Shown here piece by piece: positions 25,637 through 35,500 of a DNA stretch of 64,000 nucleotides. The stretch spans positions 4,954,501 through 5,018,500 of the forward strand of contig NZ_CP121471.1 of the NCBI RefSeq assembly GCF_033954835.1, written 5' to 3'. Below the pieces are notes generated by a model. That model had not been told where the DNA came from. It ran no database searches and worked only from the letters and a program-made list of their open reading frames with translations. This stretch comes from Thiorhodovibrio frisius. Lineage in GTDB: Bacteria > Pseudomonadota > Gammaproteobacteria > Chromatiales > Chromatiaceae. Both the position numbers and the translations under genes were made by a program. Within the stretch, counting starts at the first letter, position 1. Each line of letters begins with the position of its first letter.

Positions 25637-26182
25637 ATGAGCGAGGACAACGAGAACCCAGCCGAGGATGATGCGCAGGATGCCGAGGACGGCCAATCCG
25701 CCGCTGACGACTGGGCGGCAGCGCTTGAAGAACAGCGTCATGAAGAGCAGAAGGATGGCGCCGACCCGCAGGCCGATGTCGATGCCGCCATGGCAGCAGC
25801 CGGCGAACCGGCTTCTGGCGTCCGACAGCCCGAGTGGCTCGGCGGTGGTATCGACCCTGGCGCGGCACAACCCATGCAGCCCGAGGAGTTTTCCGAAGCA
25901 ATGCCCTCCGGGGTGGATTCGGTTAATCTCGACATGGTGCTGGATGTTCCTGTCACCATCTCCATGGAAATCGGCCGCACCAAAATTCCAATTCGCAATC
26001 TGCTGCAGCTCAACCAGGGCTCGGTGGTCGAACTCGACCGTCTTGCCGGCGAACCTCTGAATGTGCTGGTCAACAACACCCTGATCGCCCACGGCGAGGT
26101 GGTGGTGGTCAATGAAAAATTCGGCATTCGCCTGACCGATGTCATCAGCCCCAGCGAGCGCATCAGGAAGATTAACAAGTGA
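25637..26182 (+). CDS. fliN: Flagellar motor switch protein FliN
   Basis: Lowest ring of the flagellar switch. The conserved SpoA domain is at residues 100-180 (MVLDVPVTISMEIGRTKIPI, LNQGSVVELDRLAGEPL, VNEKFGIRLTDVI). It is preceded by an unusually long, acidic, low-complexity leader of about 95 residues rich in Asp, Glu and Ala; E. coli FliN (137 residues) has a shorter one. The stop overlaps the start of fliO. Confidence 0.96.
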   Translation: MSEDNENPAEDDAQDAEDGQSAADDWAAALEEQRHEEQKDGADPQADVDAAMAAAGEPASGVRQPEWLGGGIDPGAAQPMQPEEFSEAMPSGVDSVNLDMVLDVPVTISMEIGRTKIPIRNLLQLNQGSVVELDRLAGEPLNVLVNNTLIAHGEVVVVNEKFGIRLTDVISPSERIRKINK

Positions 26183-26727
26183 TGCGCACTCGCGGTGGAT
26201 GGCACCGGTTTGGCTTCCTGCCGCTGGCTGCCTTGCTGTGCGCACTTGTGGCGCAGACGCTGCAAGCGAGTGAACCGGCAACTGGCTCGGCACCTCCGGC
26301 CACCGGTGGCTATGTGACCGGCAGTTATGGCGCCGGTGGGTATCTGGCGCAACTCATTGGCGGGCTGACCTTTGTGGTCATAGCCATCCTGGTCTTTGCC
26401 TGGTTCATGCGTCGGTTTTCTGGCACCTCCAGCGCTGGCATCCCCCGAGCCATCGAAATTCTGGCAGTTCGCTCTGTTGGTACCCGCGAGCGTCTGATGC
26501 TAGTCAAGGTTGGCGAGGAACAAGTGCTGATCGGCGTTTCCCCGGCCGGCATGCGCACCCTGCACCGGCTCGAAACGCCTCTTCAACCCCCTCCATCGAA
26601 AGCCTCATCACGAGCCAGATCGCAAAACCCAGAAGAAACCCCAGCGGGGGACAAAGCTGAACCCAAAACTGGCGTCGATTTTGCATCACTGCTGCGCAAG
26701 CAGATGAGTAAAATCACAGACGCATGA
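26182..26727 (+). CDS. fliO: Flagellar export scaffold FliO
   Basis: Small membrane protein that helps assemble the FliP ring of the export gate. It has an N-terminal signal-like segment (about 10-30), a membrane helix (about 55-75, [17 protein letters not shown]) and a cytoplasmic FliO domain with [14 protein letters not shown] and [19 protein letters not shown]. The tail is variable. The ATG at 26182 overlaps the fliN stop (TGATG); a GTG one codon earlier is possible. Confidence 0.9.
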   Translation: MRTRGGWHRFGFLPLAALLCALVAQTLQASEPATGSAPPATGGYVTGSYGAGGYLAQLIGGLTFVVIAILVFAWFMRRFSGTSSAGIPRAIEILAVRSVGTRERLMLVKVGEEQVLIGVSPAGMRTLHRLETPLQPPPSKASSRARSQNPEETPAGDKAEPKTGVDFASLLRKQMSKITDA

Positions 26728-27488
26728 GCCCGAAACCATCGACCTTCCTCCTCGCCGCATTTCTTGTGCCGGCCGGCGTGCTGTTCGCACCCGAGGCTTG
26801 GGCGCAGGCGGGCGGCCTACCGGCGCTGACGGTGACCACCGGCCCCAATGGCGGCGAGACCTACTCGCTCACCCTGCAGGTGCTGATCATCACCACCTTG
26901 CTGACCCTGCTGCCGTCAGCCCTGGTGATGATGACCTCCTTTACCCGTATTGTGATCGTACTTGGCATTTTGCGGCAGGGCCTGGGCACCTCCCAGACGC
27001 CCTCGAATCAGGTGCTACTCGGGCTCGCGCTTTTTCTGACGCTGTTCATCATGGGCCCGGTATTTCAGGACATCTACAGCGAGGCCATCGTGCCTTACCA
27101 GAACGAAGAGATTGGCACCGAGGAGGCGCTCAGCGCGGGCCTCGGTCCATTGCGCACCTTCATGCTGGCGCAAACGCGCGAGACCGATCTCGCCATGTTT
27201 GCCAGCATCAATGGCGTTGATGGCTTCGACGGACCGGACGCCATCCCGCTCAATCTGTTGGTGCCGGCCTTTATGACCAGCGAACTAAAAACCGGCTTTC
27301 AAATGGCCTTTCTGATTCTGATTCCCTTCTTGATCATCGACATGGTCGTGGCCAGCGTGCTCATGTCCATGGGTATGATGATGCTCTCGCCCATGATTAT
27401 CTCCTTACCGTTTAAAATCATGCTCTTTGTGCTGATCGACGGCTGGTCGCTGATCATGGGCACCCTGGCGCGCAGCTTTTACAGCTAA
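26724..27488 (+). CDS. fliP: Flagellar type III export gate protein FliP
   Basis: Forms the core of the export channel with FliQ and FliR. A cleavable signal peptide (about 1-28) precedes four membrane helices. Family hallmarks include [40 protein letters not shown] and [20 protein letters not shown]. Length 254 is normal. ATGA overlap with fliO indicates coupling. Confidence 0.97.
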   Translation: MSPKPSTFLLAAFLVPAGVLFAPEAWAQAGGLPALTVTTGPNGGETYSLTLQVLIITTLLTLLPSALVMMTSFTRIVIVLGILRQGLGTSQTPSNQVLLGLALFLTLFIMGPVFQDIYSEAIVPYQNEEIGTEEALSAGLGPLRTFMLAQTRETDLAMFASINGVDGFDGPDAIPLNLLVPAFMTSELKTGFQMAFLILIPFLIIDMVVASVLMSMGMMMLSPMIISLPFKIMLFVLIDGWSLIMGTLARSFYS

Positions 27489-27530
27489 GCGGCGGCAATT
27501 CGATAACAAACACCACTGGAGTGCGCAACA

Positions 27531-27800
27531 ATGACGCCTGAAATGGTCTTAGATATCGGCAAAGAGGCAGGGACCGTACTGGTCCTGCTGGCCACCCCGC
27601 CGCTGCTCACGGGCCTGGCTATCGGCGTGCTGGTTGGCATGATCCAGGCCGCGACCTCGGTACAGGAAATGACCCTGACCTTCATCCCCAAGCTGCTCGG
27701 GGTCTTCACCGCCATGCTCATTTCCGGTCACTGGATGCTGGCGACCATTACCGACTACACCACCGGTCTCTACGACAGTATTCCAACGCTGGTGGGCTGA
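27531..27800 (+). CDS. fliQ: Flagellar export gate protein FliQ
   Basis: Two-helix component of the export channel. The 89-residue protein shows MVLDIGKEA at the start, a first helix with LLATPPLLTGLAIGVLVGMIQAATSVQEMTL-type sequence and a second helix (about 50-75). Length and pattern match the family along the whole protein. Confidence 0.95.
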   Translation: MTPEMVLDIGKEAGTVLVLLATPPLLTGLAIGVLVGMIQAATSVQEMTLTFIPKLLGVFTAMLISGHWMLATITDYTTGLYDSIPTLVG

Positions 27801-27840
27801 TGCGGCGGCGACTGGGTCATGACAGGAACGCGCGGGCGCG

Positions 27841-28617
27841 ATGATCAGCATCTCGGCCGATCAAATCATGACCTGGGTGCTGTCTCTGATCTGGCCCTTT
27901 GTGCGCATCAGCGCCATGCTGCTGGTGGCGCCCATCTTCGGTGCTCGCGGCGTCAACGCCAGAATGCGCATGGGGATGGGACTGCTGATTGCCATGGTCA
28001 TCGCACCTCAGTTGCCGGCGCCGCCGTTGATCGATGTGCTCAGCATGCAGGGGTTGGTGGTGGCAATGCAGCAGGTGCTCATCGGTATCGCCATGGGCTT
28101 TGTGCTGCAGATGGTGTTTTCGGCGCTCACCCAGGCGGGCGAAAGCGTCGCCCTGTCCATGGGGCTCGGCTTTGCCTCCGTGGTTGATCCGGCCGCCGGG
28201 GTTCAAGTGCCCATTGTGTCGCAGTTTTTTGTCATTATCGCCACCCTGCTGTTCCTGGCCATGAACGGCCACCTGGTGCTCCTCGAGATGCTGCTGCTGA
28301 GTTTTTCCTCCATGCCGATCGGCGACGGGGGTTTGACTCCGGACGATTTCTGGACGCTGCTTAACTTTGGCACCACCATGTTTGGCGGCGCCCTGCTGAT
28401 TGCGCTGCCAGCGGTAGCCGGGTTGCTGATGGTGAATCTCGCCATGGGGGTTGTCGCGCGCACCGCCCCGCAACTCAATATCTTCGCGGTCGGTTTTCCG
28501 GTCATGATGTTGGCCGGTTTCGTGCTACTGAGTATTCTGCTGCCGAGCGTTTTTGCTCGACTTGGCGAATTAATGACACTGGGCTTTGAGTTGATTCAGC
28601 GTTTGATCAGACTCTGA
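27841..28617 (+). CDS. fliR: Flagellar export gate protein FliR
   Basis: Third channel component of the flagellar export gate. It is 258 residues and strongly hydrophobic, with about six helices; recognisable segments are FVRISAMLLVAPIFG near the N-terminus, GFVLQMVFSALTQAGE in the middle and TAPQLNIFAVGFPVM near the C-terminus. It sits between fliQ and flhB as usual. Confidence 0.95.
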   Translation: MISISADQIMTWVLSLIWPFVRISAMLLVAPIFGARGVNARMRMGMGLLIAMVIAPQLPAPPLIDVLSMQGLVVAMQQVLIGIAMGFVLQMVFSALTQAGESVALSMGLGFASVVDPAAGVQVPIVSQFFVIIATLLFLAMNGHLVLLEMLLLSFSSMPIGDGGLTPDDFWTLLNFGTTMFGGALLIALPAVAGLLMVNLAMGVVARTAPQLNIFAVGFPVMMLAGFVLLSILLPSVFARLGELMTLGFELIQRLIRL

Positions 28618-28672
28618 CTCACAGCTGTATCGGACCACCCGCTCCCTGCGGAGAATCGACCGGAGAATCAAG

Positions 28673-29824
28673 ATGGCCGAAAACGAAAACGGCCAAGAAA
28701 AATCCGAAGAACCCACTGGCAAACGCGTCCGCGAATCCCGCGAGAAAGGCCAGGTTCCGCGCTCAAAAGAGCTAAACACCGTTATTGAGCTGATCGTGGC
28801 CAGCACCTTCATGCTGCTGTTCGGCTCCTATATCGGCATCGGAATGGCCAATCAGTTCGCCGACGGACTAACACTGGAGCGCGAGCTGCTGTTCGACCCG
28901 GCGGCGATTCCGGGCTATTTCGGCGCCCAGTTCGGCCGTGCGTTGCTGAACCTCGCCCCCCTGCTGGGGCTGCTCACGGCGGCAGCCATGATCGGCCCGG
29001 TCATTATTGGCGGTGCCAATTTTTCGTCAAAAGCGCTGGCGCCCAAGTTCAGCAAGCTCAACCCTATCAAGGGAATGAAGCGCTTCGTCTCACCGACCGG
29101 GCTGATGGAGCTTGGCAAGGCGCTAGGCAAGTTTGTGCTGGTGGGCGGTGTGGCCGCGCTGGTGCTCTCGACCATTGTCGATGAGGTGCTGACGCTTGGC
29201 GATGAACCGGTCAAGCAGGCCATTGTGCATGCCGCCCATCTGGCCGCCTGGGTGTTTCTGATGGTCTCCGCAGTGCTGATTCTGATCGCGCTAATCGATG
29301 TGCCCTATCAGCTGTGGAACCACAACAAGCAGCTCAAGATGACGTTGCAGGAGGTCAAGGACGAGCACAAGGAGACCGAGGGCAAGCCCGAGGTAAAGGG
29401 TCGCATCCGCCAGATGCAGATGGAAATGGCGCAACGGCGCATGATGTCGGAAGTGCCCAAGGCCGATGTGATCATCACCAACCCAACGCACTACGCCGTG
29501 GCCATTTCCTATAAGCCAGGTGTCATGGGTGCGCCGCGACTGCTGGCCAAGGGTGTTGATGAGGTGGCCTTTAAGATTCGCGAGCTGGCCGGCGAGCATC
29601 TGATCACTGCGGTCGAGGCGCCCAGGGTGGCACGCGCGATTTACTTTACCACTGAGCTGGAGCAGGAAATTCCCGGTGGACTCTTCGTCGCCGTGGCGCG
29701 CATCCTCGCCTATGTCTATCAGCTCAAGCGTCCGGATGCGCGCCCGACCATGCCGCGCGACTTGCCGGTGCCGGACGAGTATCTTGACCCGGCCGCCGCG
29801 CGCCAGGCTCGCAAGGCTCGCTAA
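28673..29824 (+). CDS. flhB: Flagellar export switch protein FlhB
   Basis: Controls the change from rod/hook to filament export. The basic N-terminus (GQEKSEEPTGKRVRESREKGQ) is followed by four membrane helices (about 30-215) and a cytoplasmic domain with the self-cleavage motif NPTH (about 265). Because the motif is intact, hook-length-dependent switching with FliK should work. Length 383 is normal. TAATG overlap with flhA. Confidence 0.97.
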   Translation: MAENENGQEKSEEPTGKRVRESREKGQVPRSKELNTVIELIVASTFMLLFGSYIGIGMANQFADGLTLERELLFDPAAIPGYFGAQFGRALLNLAPLLGLLTAAAMIGPVIIGGANFSSKALAPKFSKLNPIKGMKRFVSPTGLMELGKALGKFVLVGGVAALVLSTIVDEVLTLGDEPVKQAIVHAAHLAAWVFLMVSAVLILIALIDVPYQLWNHNKQLKMTLQEVKDEHKETEGKPEVKGRIRQMQMEMAQRRMMSEVPKADVIITNPTHYAVAISYKPGVMGAPRLLAKGVDEVAFKIRELAGEHLITAVEAPRVARAIYFTTELEQEIPGGLFVAVARILAYVYQLKRPDARPTMPRDLPVPDEYLDPAAARQARKAR

Positions 29825-31926
29825 TGCCCACCATCGCCGAACGCCTCCAATCCCTGCGCGGCTTCGGGCTCGGAGCGCCGATACTATTGATGGCGCTGCT
29901 GTCAATGCTGGTGCTGCCGCTGCCGCCCTTTGTTCTGGATATTCTCTTCACCTTCAACATCGCCCTGTCGCTGGTCGTGATCATGGTCGCGATCTACACC
30001 CCGCGACCCTTGGACTTTGCCATTTTCCCAACTGTTATCCTGATCGCCACGCTGTTGCGTCTGGCGCTCAATGTGGCCTCGACCCGGGTGATTCTGCTCA
30101 ACGGCGCCGATGGCACGGGCGCAGCTGGACGGGTGGTGCAGGCCTTTGGCGACTTTGTCATCGGCGGCAACTTCGCCGCCGGCCTGGTGGTTTTCTCCAT
30201 TCTGGTCATCATTAACTTTGTGGTGGTCACCAAGGGCGCCGGTCGTGTATCAGAGGTCAGCGCCCGCTTCACTCTGGATGCCATGCCCGGCAAGCAGATG
30301 GCCATTGATGCGGACATGAATGCGGGTCTGATTGATCAGGAAACCGCCCGCACCAGGCGCGAAGAAATCGCCCAAGAGGCAGACTTTTACGGCTCCATGG
30401 ACGGTGCGAGCAAGTTCGTGCGCGGCGATGCGGTGGCTGGCATTCTGATTTTGTTTATTAACATTATTGGCGGGCTCATCATCGGCACGACGCAGCACGG
30501 CATGAGCTTCAACGATGCGGCGTCGAACTTCGTCCTGCTGACCATTGGCGACGGTCTGGTCGCACAGTTGCCATCGCTGCTGCTGTCCTCGGCCACCGCG
30601 CTCATTGTCACCCGCGTGTCTACCTCGCAGGACATGGGCAGCCAGGTGAGCAAGCAGTTGTTCGAAAACCCCAAGGTACTCTATGTATCCTCCGGGGTCA
30701 TCGGCATCTTGGGTTTGATTCCCGGCATGCCAAACCTGGTGTTCCTGGGGCTGGCCAGCATGCTCGGCGGCGCCGGCTATCAGATCAGCCGGCGCGCACG
30801 CGAGTTGGAGGTCGAGGAAGCCCAGCAGGCGCTACCACCTGGGGTTGAGGTGCCCACGGAGGAGACGCGCGATCTGTCATGGGACGATGTGCCAGCGGTG
30901 GACCTGGTCGCGCTCGAGGTCGGCTACCGGCTGATTCCGCTGGTCGACCGCAGCCAGGACGGACAGCTCATGGGCCGCATCAAGGGCGTGCGCCGCAAGC
31001 TGTCGCAGGAACTGGGTTTTCTCATTCAGCCAGTGCATATTCGCGACAACCTGGAGCTTGGCCCCAATCAATATCGTCTTGCGCTTCTTGGGGTGAATGT
31101 GGCCAATGCCGAGGTGTTCCCGGATCGCGAGCTGGCCATCAACCCCGGACAAGTGTTTGGCAAGGTACCTGGCACCCCAACCAAAGACCCAACCTTTAAT
31201 CTCGATGCACTCTGGATCGACCCCTCTGATCGCGACGCGGCTCAGGGTGCGGGCTACACCGTGGTGGACGCCGCCACCGTCATCGCCACCCATCTATCAC
31301 AGGTACTGCGCGAGAACGCCTACCGGCTCATCGGCTATGAAGAAGTCCAGCATCTGCTCGATCAGCTCGGACGGCGCTCACCAAAGCTGGTCGAGAACCT
31401 GTTCTCCAAGCAGCTCTCGCTCGGCGCGGTGCTCAAGGTGCTGCAGAATCTGCTCGCCGAGCAGGTGTCCATCCGCGATATCCGCACCATCGCCGAAACT
31501 TTGGCGGAACGCTCCCAGACCAGTCAAGATCCCGACACTTTAACCGCCACCGTGCGGGTCGCGCTGGCGCGCTCCATCGTGCAGGACCTGGTCGGCCCCA
31601 GTGATGAGCTGCCTCTGATTGCGCTCGACCCATCCTTGGAACAGCTCTTGCATAAGTCCCTTCAAGCCAGTCAGGGCGAGACTATCGGGATCGAACCCAG
31701 CCTGGCCGAGCGAGTGCAGCGTGCGGTAGCCGACGCGGCCCGCCGCCAGGAAGTAGAAGGCGCGCCGGCAGTGCTGGTGGTGGCACCGGAAATTCGCTCC
31801 TGGATCTCGAGCTGGCTGCGCGGTGCGGTGCGCAATTTAACCGTGATCGCCTTCACCGAGATCCCGGACAACAGACGCATTCGAGTGGTCGCGACCGTCG
31901 GACAAAACGATGCCCGCGCCGCCTGA
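29824..31926 (+). CDS. flhA: Flagellar export gate platform FlhA
   Basis: Large export-gate protein that uses proton motive force and docks substrate-chaperone complexes. It has about eight N-terminal membrane helices (about 15-310), with the FHIPEP-type loop region (VSARFTLDAMPGKQMAIDAD), and a cytoplasmic domain (about 340-695) containing YRLIGYEEVQHLLDQL. Length 700 is normal. Confidence 0.97.
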   Translation: MPTIAERLQSLRGFGLGAPILLMALLSMLVLPLPPFVLDILFTFNIALSLVVIMVAIYTPRPLDFAIFPTVILIATLLRLALNVASTRVILLNGADGTGAAGRVVQAFGDFVIGGNFAAGLVVFSILVIINFVVVTKGAGRVSEVSARFTLDAMPGKQMAIDADMNAGLIDQETARTRREEIAQEADFYGSMDGASKFVRGDAVAGILILFINIIGGLIIGTTQHGMSFNDAASNFVLLTIGDGLVAQLPSLLLSSATALIVTRVSTSQDMGSQVSKQLFENPKVLYVSSGVIGILGLIPGMPNLVFLGLASMLGGAGYQISRRARELEVEEAQQALPPGVEVPTEETRDLSWDDVPAVDLVALEVGYRLIPLVDRSQDGQLMGRIKGVRRKLSQELGFLIQPVHIRDNLELGPNQYRLALLGVNVANAEVFPDRELAINPGQVFGKVPGTPTKDPTFNLDALWIDPSDRDAAQGAGYTVVDAATVIATHLSQVLRENAYRLIGYEEVQHLLDQLGRRSPKLVENLFSKQLSLGAVLKVLQNLLAEQVSIRDIRTIAETLAERSQTSQDPDTLTATVRVALARSIVQDLVGPSDELPLIALDPSLEQLLHKSLQASQGETIGIEPSLAERVQRAVADAARRQEVEGAPAVLVVAPEIRSWISSWLRGAVRNLTVIAFTEIPDNRRIRVVATVGQNDARAA

Positions 31927-32003
31927 AAGCGAGGAAACATTAGCGATGGGCTTTAACCGGCCCTGGTGAGATTCACCCCCTTGGAGCTTGATGGAGAGCA
32001 CAA

Positions 32004-33251
32004 ATGAATGTCAGGCGATATCGAGCGAAGGATATGAGCGATGCCATGCGGCAGGTGCGCGAGCAACAGGGGGCGGACGCTGTGATCCTCTCCAGTCGCC
32101 GGGTGGAGGGGATGCTCGAGATCGTGGCGGCGCTTGACACTGAGGACGCGCCGAGCGCGCATTCGGCGCCGGCACGCTCTGCCGGGCGCTCAAGCGCAGC
32201 CCGGTCCGCAGGCGGACGCGGCCAGGTTTCGGTCGATTCGGACCTTGACGCCATGCGTCGCGAACTCACCGATCTGCGCCATCTGCTGGTCCAGCAAAAT
32301 GGCGCCAGCGAGAGCGCCCAGTGGGCCGCACGTCATCCGCTGGCAGCTGAGCTAGTGGCGGGTCTGAATGAGTGCGGCTTCAATGAAAAACTCGCGCGCA
32401 GCGTTGCTGGCGGCATTCCCGAGGACACCAACATCGAAACCGCCTGGTCGCGGGTACGTGCGCGCCTGTCATCGGCGTTGGTCACCGAGCAACCCGACAT
32501 CCTCGAGCGCGGCGGCATGCTGGCCCTGGTTGGACCCACAGGCGTTGGCAAAACCACCACCATCAGCCGTCTGGCACTGCGCCAGATTCGCCGCATGGGA
32601 CGCGACGCCATCAGCCTGGTGACCCTTGATCGCCAGCGCCTGGGCGCCTATAAGCAGCTCCAGGCTTTCGGCCAAATGGCCGGAGTGCCGGTGATGCTGC
32701 TAGAAAACGAGCGCGAACTGGCCGATCTGGCAGTGCGCGCCGGCGACGGGCGCCTAGTGCTGGTCGATACCGCCGGGCAGGCCGCGCGCGATGTGGCCGA
32801 GCAACGCCTGTTCGCCCAGATTCGCTCCGAAATCGATCTGGAAACCTGGCTGGTCATCGCGGCCACCCATCAGGGGCGGGTGCTGCGCCAGGTCTTGCAT
32901 GCCTTTCAGGGCAGCGACCCGAGCGCGCTGGTGCTGACCAAGGTCGACGAGGCCGAGCAGCTCGGCGAGACCCTGTCAGTCCTGCTCGAACAGCGCCTGG
33001 GACTGGCCTTTTATAGCGACGGTCAGGGGCTGGCCGAGCACTTGCACGCCATCGACACCCTGTACCTGACGCGCCTGGCACTGCGCGAAACACCGCTGAC
33101 GCGCAGCGCTCCCATCCGTGCACCAGCACAGCAATCGCCGGCCCGCCCGCTGGGCTCGGCCGCCATCGCTGATCGCCTTGGCCCGTTGGATCAGGGTATG
33201 ATTCTCGAGTCCGTGGTTCCATTCAGGAAGAGCGCTCATGTCGGCCTATGA
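32004..33251 (+). CDS. flhF: Flagellar placement GTPase FlhF
   Basis: SRP-type GTPase that marks the cell pole for flagellar assembly. The N-terminal B domain (YRAKDMSDAMRQVREQQGADAVILS) precedes a linker, the helical N domain and the G domain with P-loop GPTGVGKTTT (about 175-184), VDTAGQ and LTKVDEAEQLG. Length 415 is normal. Presence together with fleN indicates polar flagellation. Its end overlaps the fleN start. Confidence 0.96.
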   Translation: MNVRRYRAKDMSDAMRQVREQQGADAVILSSRRVEGMLEIVAALDTEDAPSAHSAPARSAGRSSAARSAGGRGQVSVDSDLDAMRRELTDLRHLLVQQNGASESAQWAARHPLAAELVAGLNECGFNEKLARSVAGGIPEDTNIETAWSRVRARLSSALVTEQPDILERGGMLALVGPTGVGKTTTISRLALRQIRRMGRDAISLVTLDRQRLGAYKQLQAFGQMAGVPVMLLENERELADLAVRAGDGRLVLVDTAGQAARDVAEQRLFAQIRSEIDLETWLVIAATHQGRVLRQVLHAFQGSDPSALVLTKVDEAEQLGETLSVLLEQRLGLAFYSDGQGLAEHLHAIDTLYLTRLALRETPLTRSAPIRAPAQQSPARPLGSAAIADRLGPLDQGMILESVVPFRKSAHVGL

Positions 33252-34062
33252 GTCAGGGCTGAAAATTCTCGCCATCGCCAGCGGCAAAGGTGGCGTTGGC
33301 AAAACCAATGTATCGGTCAATCTAGCCGTGTCTCTGGCCCGGCTGGGCCGGCGCGTCATGTTGTTCGATGCCGATCTGGGGCTAGCCAATGCCGATCTGC
33401 TGCTTGGCCTGCGCCCCGAGCGCACCCTGCATCATCTGGTCAGTGGCGAGGTCGAGGAGCTGAAAGACGTCCTGATCGAGGGGCCTGAGGGCATTCTGCT
33501 GATCCCCTCGGCCTCGGGTATCGCCTCCATGGCTAACCTGACCCCGGCCGAGCATGCCGGACTGATTCGTGCCTTCAGCTCCTATCGCGACCCTCTTGAC
33601 GTGCTCATCGTCGATACCGCTGCCGGCCTGCAAGAATCCGTCACCAGTTTTTGCAAGGCGGTACAGGAGGTGCTGGTGGTGGTCTGTGACGAGCCGGCAT
33701 CCATGACCGACGCCTACGCGCTGATGAAGGTGCTGCATCAGGATCACGGCCTGCGCCGCTTCCATCTGGTCTGCAACATGATGGCGAACGCCGATGCCGC
33801 GCGCCGCCTGGCGCAAAAACTTTCAGCTGTTCTGACGCAATATTTGCCCGAGGTCGTGGTGGATGTCTCTGCGACCATCCCGCTTGATGAGCATCTGCGC
33901 CGCGCGGTACAAAAGCGCGTGCCGGTGGTAAGCCTGTATCCTGGCAGCCCTGCGGCGCGCGCCTTTGGCGAGCTGGCAAGGCGCGTCGACGGATGGAAGA
34001 CCGCGCGCGGGGTAAGCGGCGGCCTTGGTTTCTTTGTTGAGCGCATGCTTGAACAGGCATAA
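33238..34062 (+). CDS. fleN: Flagellar number regulator FleN (FlhG), MinD-type ATPase
   Basis: Limits flagellar number in polar flagellates, by restraining FlhF and, in Pseudomonas, the activator FleQ. The deviant Walker A KGGVGKTNVSVNLA lies near residues 17-30, with DADLGLANADLLLGL and VDTAAGLQ following. Length 274 is typical. The first 14 bases overlap flhF. Confidence 0.95.
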   Translation: MSAYESGLKILAIASGKGGVGKTNVSVNLAVSLARLGRRVMLFDADLGLANADLLLGLRPERTLHHLVSGEVEELKDVLIEGPEGILLIPSASGIASMANLTPAEHAGLIRAFSSYRDPLDVLIVDTAAGLQESVTSFCKAVQEVLVVVCDEPASMTDAYALMKVLHQDHGLRRFHLVCNMMANADAARRLAQKLSAVLTQYLPEVVVDVSATIPLDEHLRRAVQKRVPVVSLYPGSPAARAFGELARRVDGWKTARGVSGGLGFFVERMLEQA

Positions 34063-34235
34063 GTGACTGGCGCGACCATAGCGTGAAACAGCCGATTGAT
34101 CATTCGGAGTGGGAGGGAGGCATCAGCGTCAGCCTAACTGTTACCCTTGCGCTTGTGACCTTGGTTCCGAGCGACAATAATTGAGGCTGGCGCTCGATCA
34201 AGTCGATCACTGGGAGGCGTGACCTTGCATCCGTC

Positions 34236-34988
34236 ATGACTGCGAAGCGACCCCTTCAGGGCTATCAAAGCGATGCGGACGCGCAGTCGCCTGAGCAGCT
34301 CATTACCGAACATATTGACCTCGTGCGGCGCATTGCGCACCACCTGATGGCGCGGTTGCCGGCGTCCGTGCAGGTCGACGATCTGATTCAATCAGGTATG
34401 ATTGGCCTGATTGAAGCGGCGCGTCAGTTTCAGGGTGGGCAGGGAGCCACCTTTGCCACCTACGCCGGTATTCGGATTCGCGGTGCCATGATCGACGAAC
34501 TGCGCCGCTCGGACTGGGCACCGCGTTCGGTACATCGCAACAGTCGCCGGATTGCCGAGGCCATTCAGACAATCGAGGCGCGCGAGGGGCGCGGCGCGCG
34601 CGACCGAGAAATCGCAGCTGAGCTTGATGTCAGTCTCAATGACTTCCATGCCATGCTGCAAGACAACGCCGGCGTGCATTTGCTTGGGCTTGATGAGCTT
34701 TTCGGTCAGGATCGCGATCCGGATCGACTACTGCCGGCCGATGGTTCGACCCCGGTCGAGGCACTCGAGCGCGACGACTTTCGCGAGGCGCTGGCTAAGG
34801 CTCTGGAAAGTCTGCCAGAAAAGGAACGGCTGGTGCTGGCGCTCTACTACAATGAAGAGCTGAATTTGCGCGAGATAGGCGCCGTGATGGGGATTACCGA
34901 GTCCCGCGTGTGCCAGATCCGGAGTCAATCCGTTCACCGGCTGCGGGCGCGTCTGCAGGAGTGGATCGGCTCAGGCACTGAGACCTAA
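34236..34988 (+). CDS. fliA: RNA polymerase sigma-28 factor FliA
   Basis: Directs transcription of late flagellar and chemotaxis genes. Regions 2 to 4 are recognisable: DLVRRIAHHLMARLP, DDLIQSGMIGLIEAARQ, TYAGIRIRGAMIDELR and the C-terminal helix-turn-helix LNLREIGAVMGITESRVCQI. Length 250 is normal. It is held by FlgM, encoded at 43204-43542. A 173-bp gap after fleN may hold its own promoter, but I could not identify one. Confidence 0.97.
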   Translation: MTAKRPLQGYQSDADAQSPEQLITEHIDLVRRIAHHLMARLPASVQVDDLIQSGMIGLIEAARQFQGGQGATFATYAGIRIRGAMIDELRRSDWAPRSVHRNSRRIAEAIQTIEAREGRGARDREIAAELDVSLNDFHAMLQDNAGVHLLGLDELFGQDRDPDRLLPADGSTPVEALERDDFREALAKALESLPEKERLVLALYYNEELNLREIGAVMGITESRVCQIRSQSVHRLRARLQEWIGSGTET

Positions 34989-35053
34989 GCTTGCGCACAA
35001 CGATTTTTTAAGTCGCGGTTCTGATCGCTAACTGGGCTGATAGGGAGCTGAAA

Positions 35054-35440
35054 GTGGACAAAGGCATGAAAATTCTCATCGTGGATGACTTCTCCACGAT
35101 GCGGCGTATCATTAAAAATCTTTTGCGCGAGCTGGGATTCAACAACACCATGGAGGCCGACGACGGCAGCACTGCGCTACCCATGTTGAAAAACGGGGAT
35201 TTCGACTTTCTGGTCACTGACTGGAACATGCCGATCATGCAGGGCATTGAACTCCTCAAGGCGATTCGCGCCGACGAACGGCTCAAAGAATTGCCGGTAC
35301 TGATGGTGACGGCCGAGGCCAAGCGCGAGCAGATCATGGAGGCGGCCCAGGCTGGCGTAAACGGTTATATCGTCAAGCCCTTCACGGCCGAAACGCTGAA
35401 AGAAAAGATCGAAAAAATCTTCGAACGGCTCAAAGGCTGA
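35054..35440 (+). CDS. cheY: Chemotaxis response regulator CheY
   Basis: Phosphorylated by CheA, binds FliM to alter rotation and is dephosphorylated by CheZ. Receiver-domain residues are visible: [13 protein letters not shown] (acidic pair), FLVTDWNMP (phosphorylated Asp about 59), MVTAEA and YIVKPF (Lys). Starts at GTG with GGGAG six bases upstream. Length 128 is normal. Confidence 0.97.
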   Translation: MDKGMKILIVDDFSTMRRIIKNLLRELGFNNTMEADDGSTALPMLKNGDFDFLVTDWNMPIMQGIELLKAIRADERLKELPVLMVTAEAKREQIMEAAQAGVNGYIVKPFTAETLKEKIEKIFERLKG

Positions 35441-35500
35441 TCGTCGCGCCACGCGGGCGCCTTGGTGTCACTGGTCGTGCCGACGTGAGACAATCAATCT

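Noticed and set aside
34989-35053. Sigma-28-like sequence before cheY (TTTAAGTC and GCTGATAG)
   Set aside because: The spacer is far too long for the sigma-28 consensus and the -10 match is poor.
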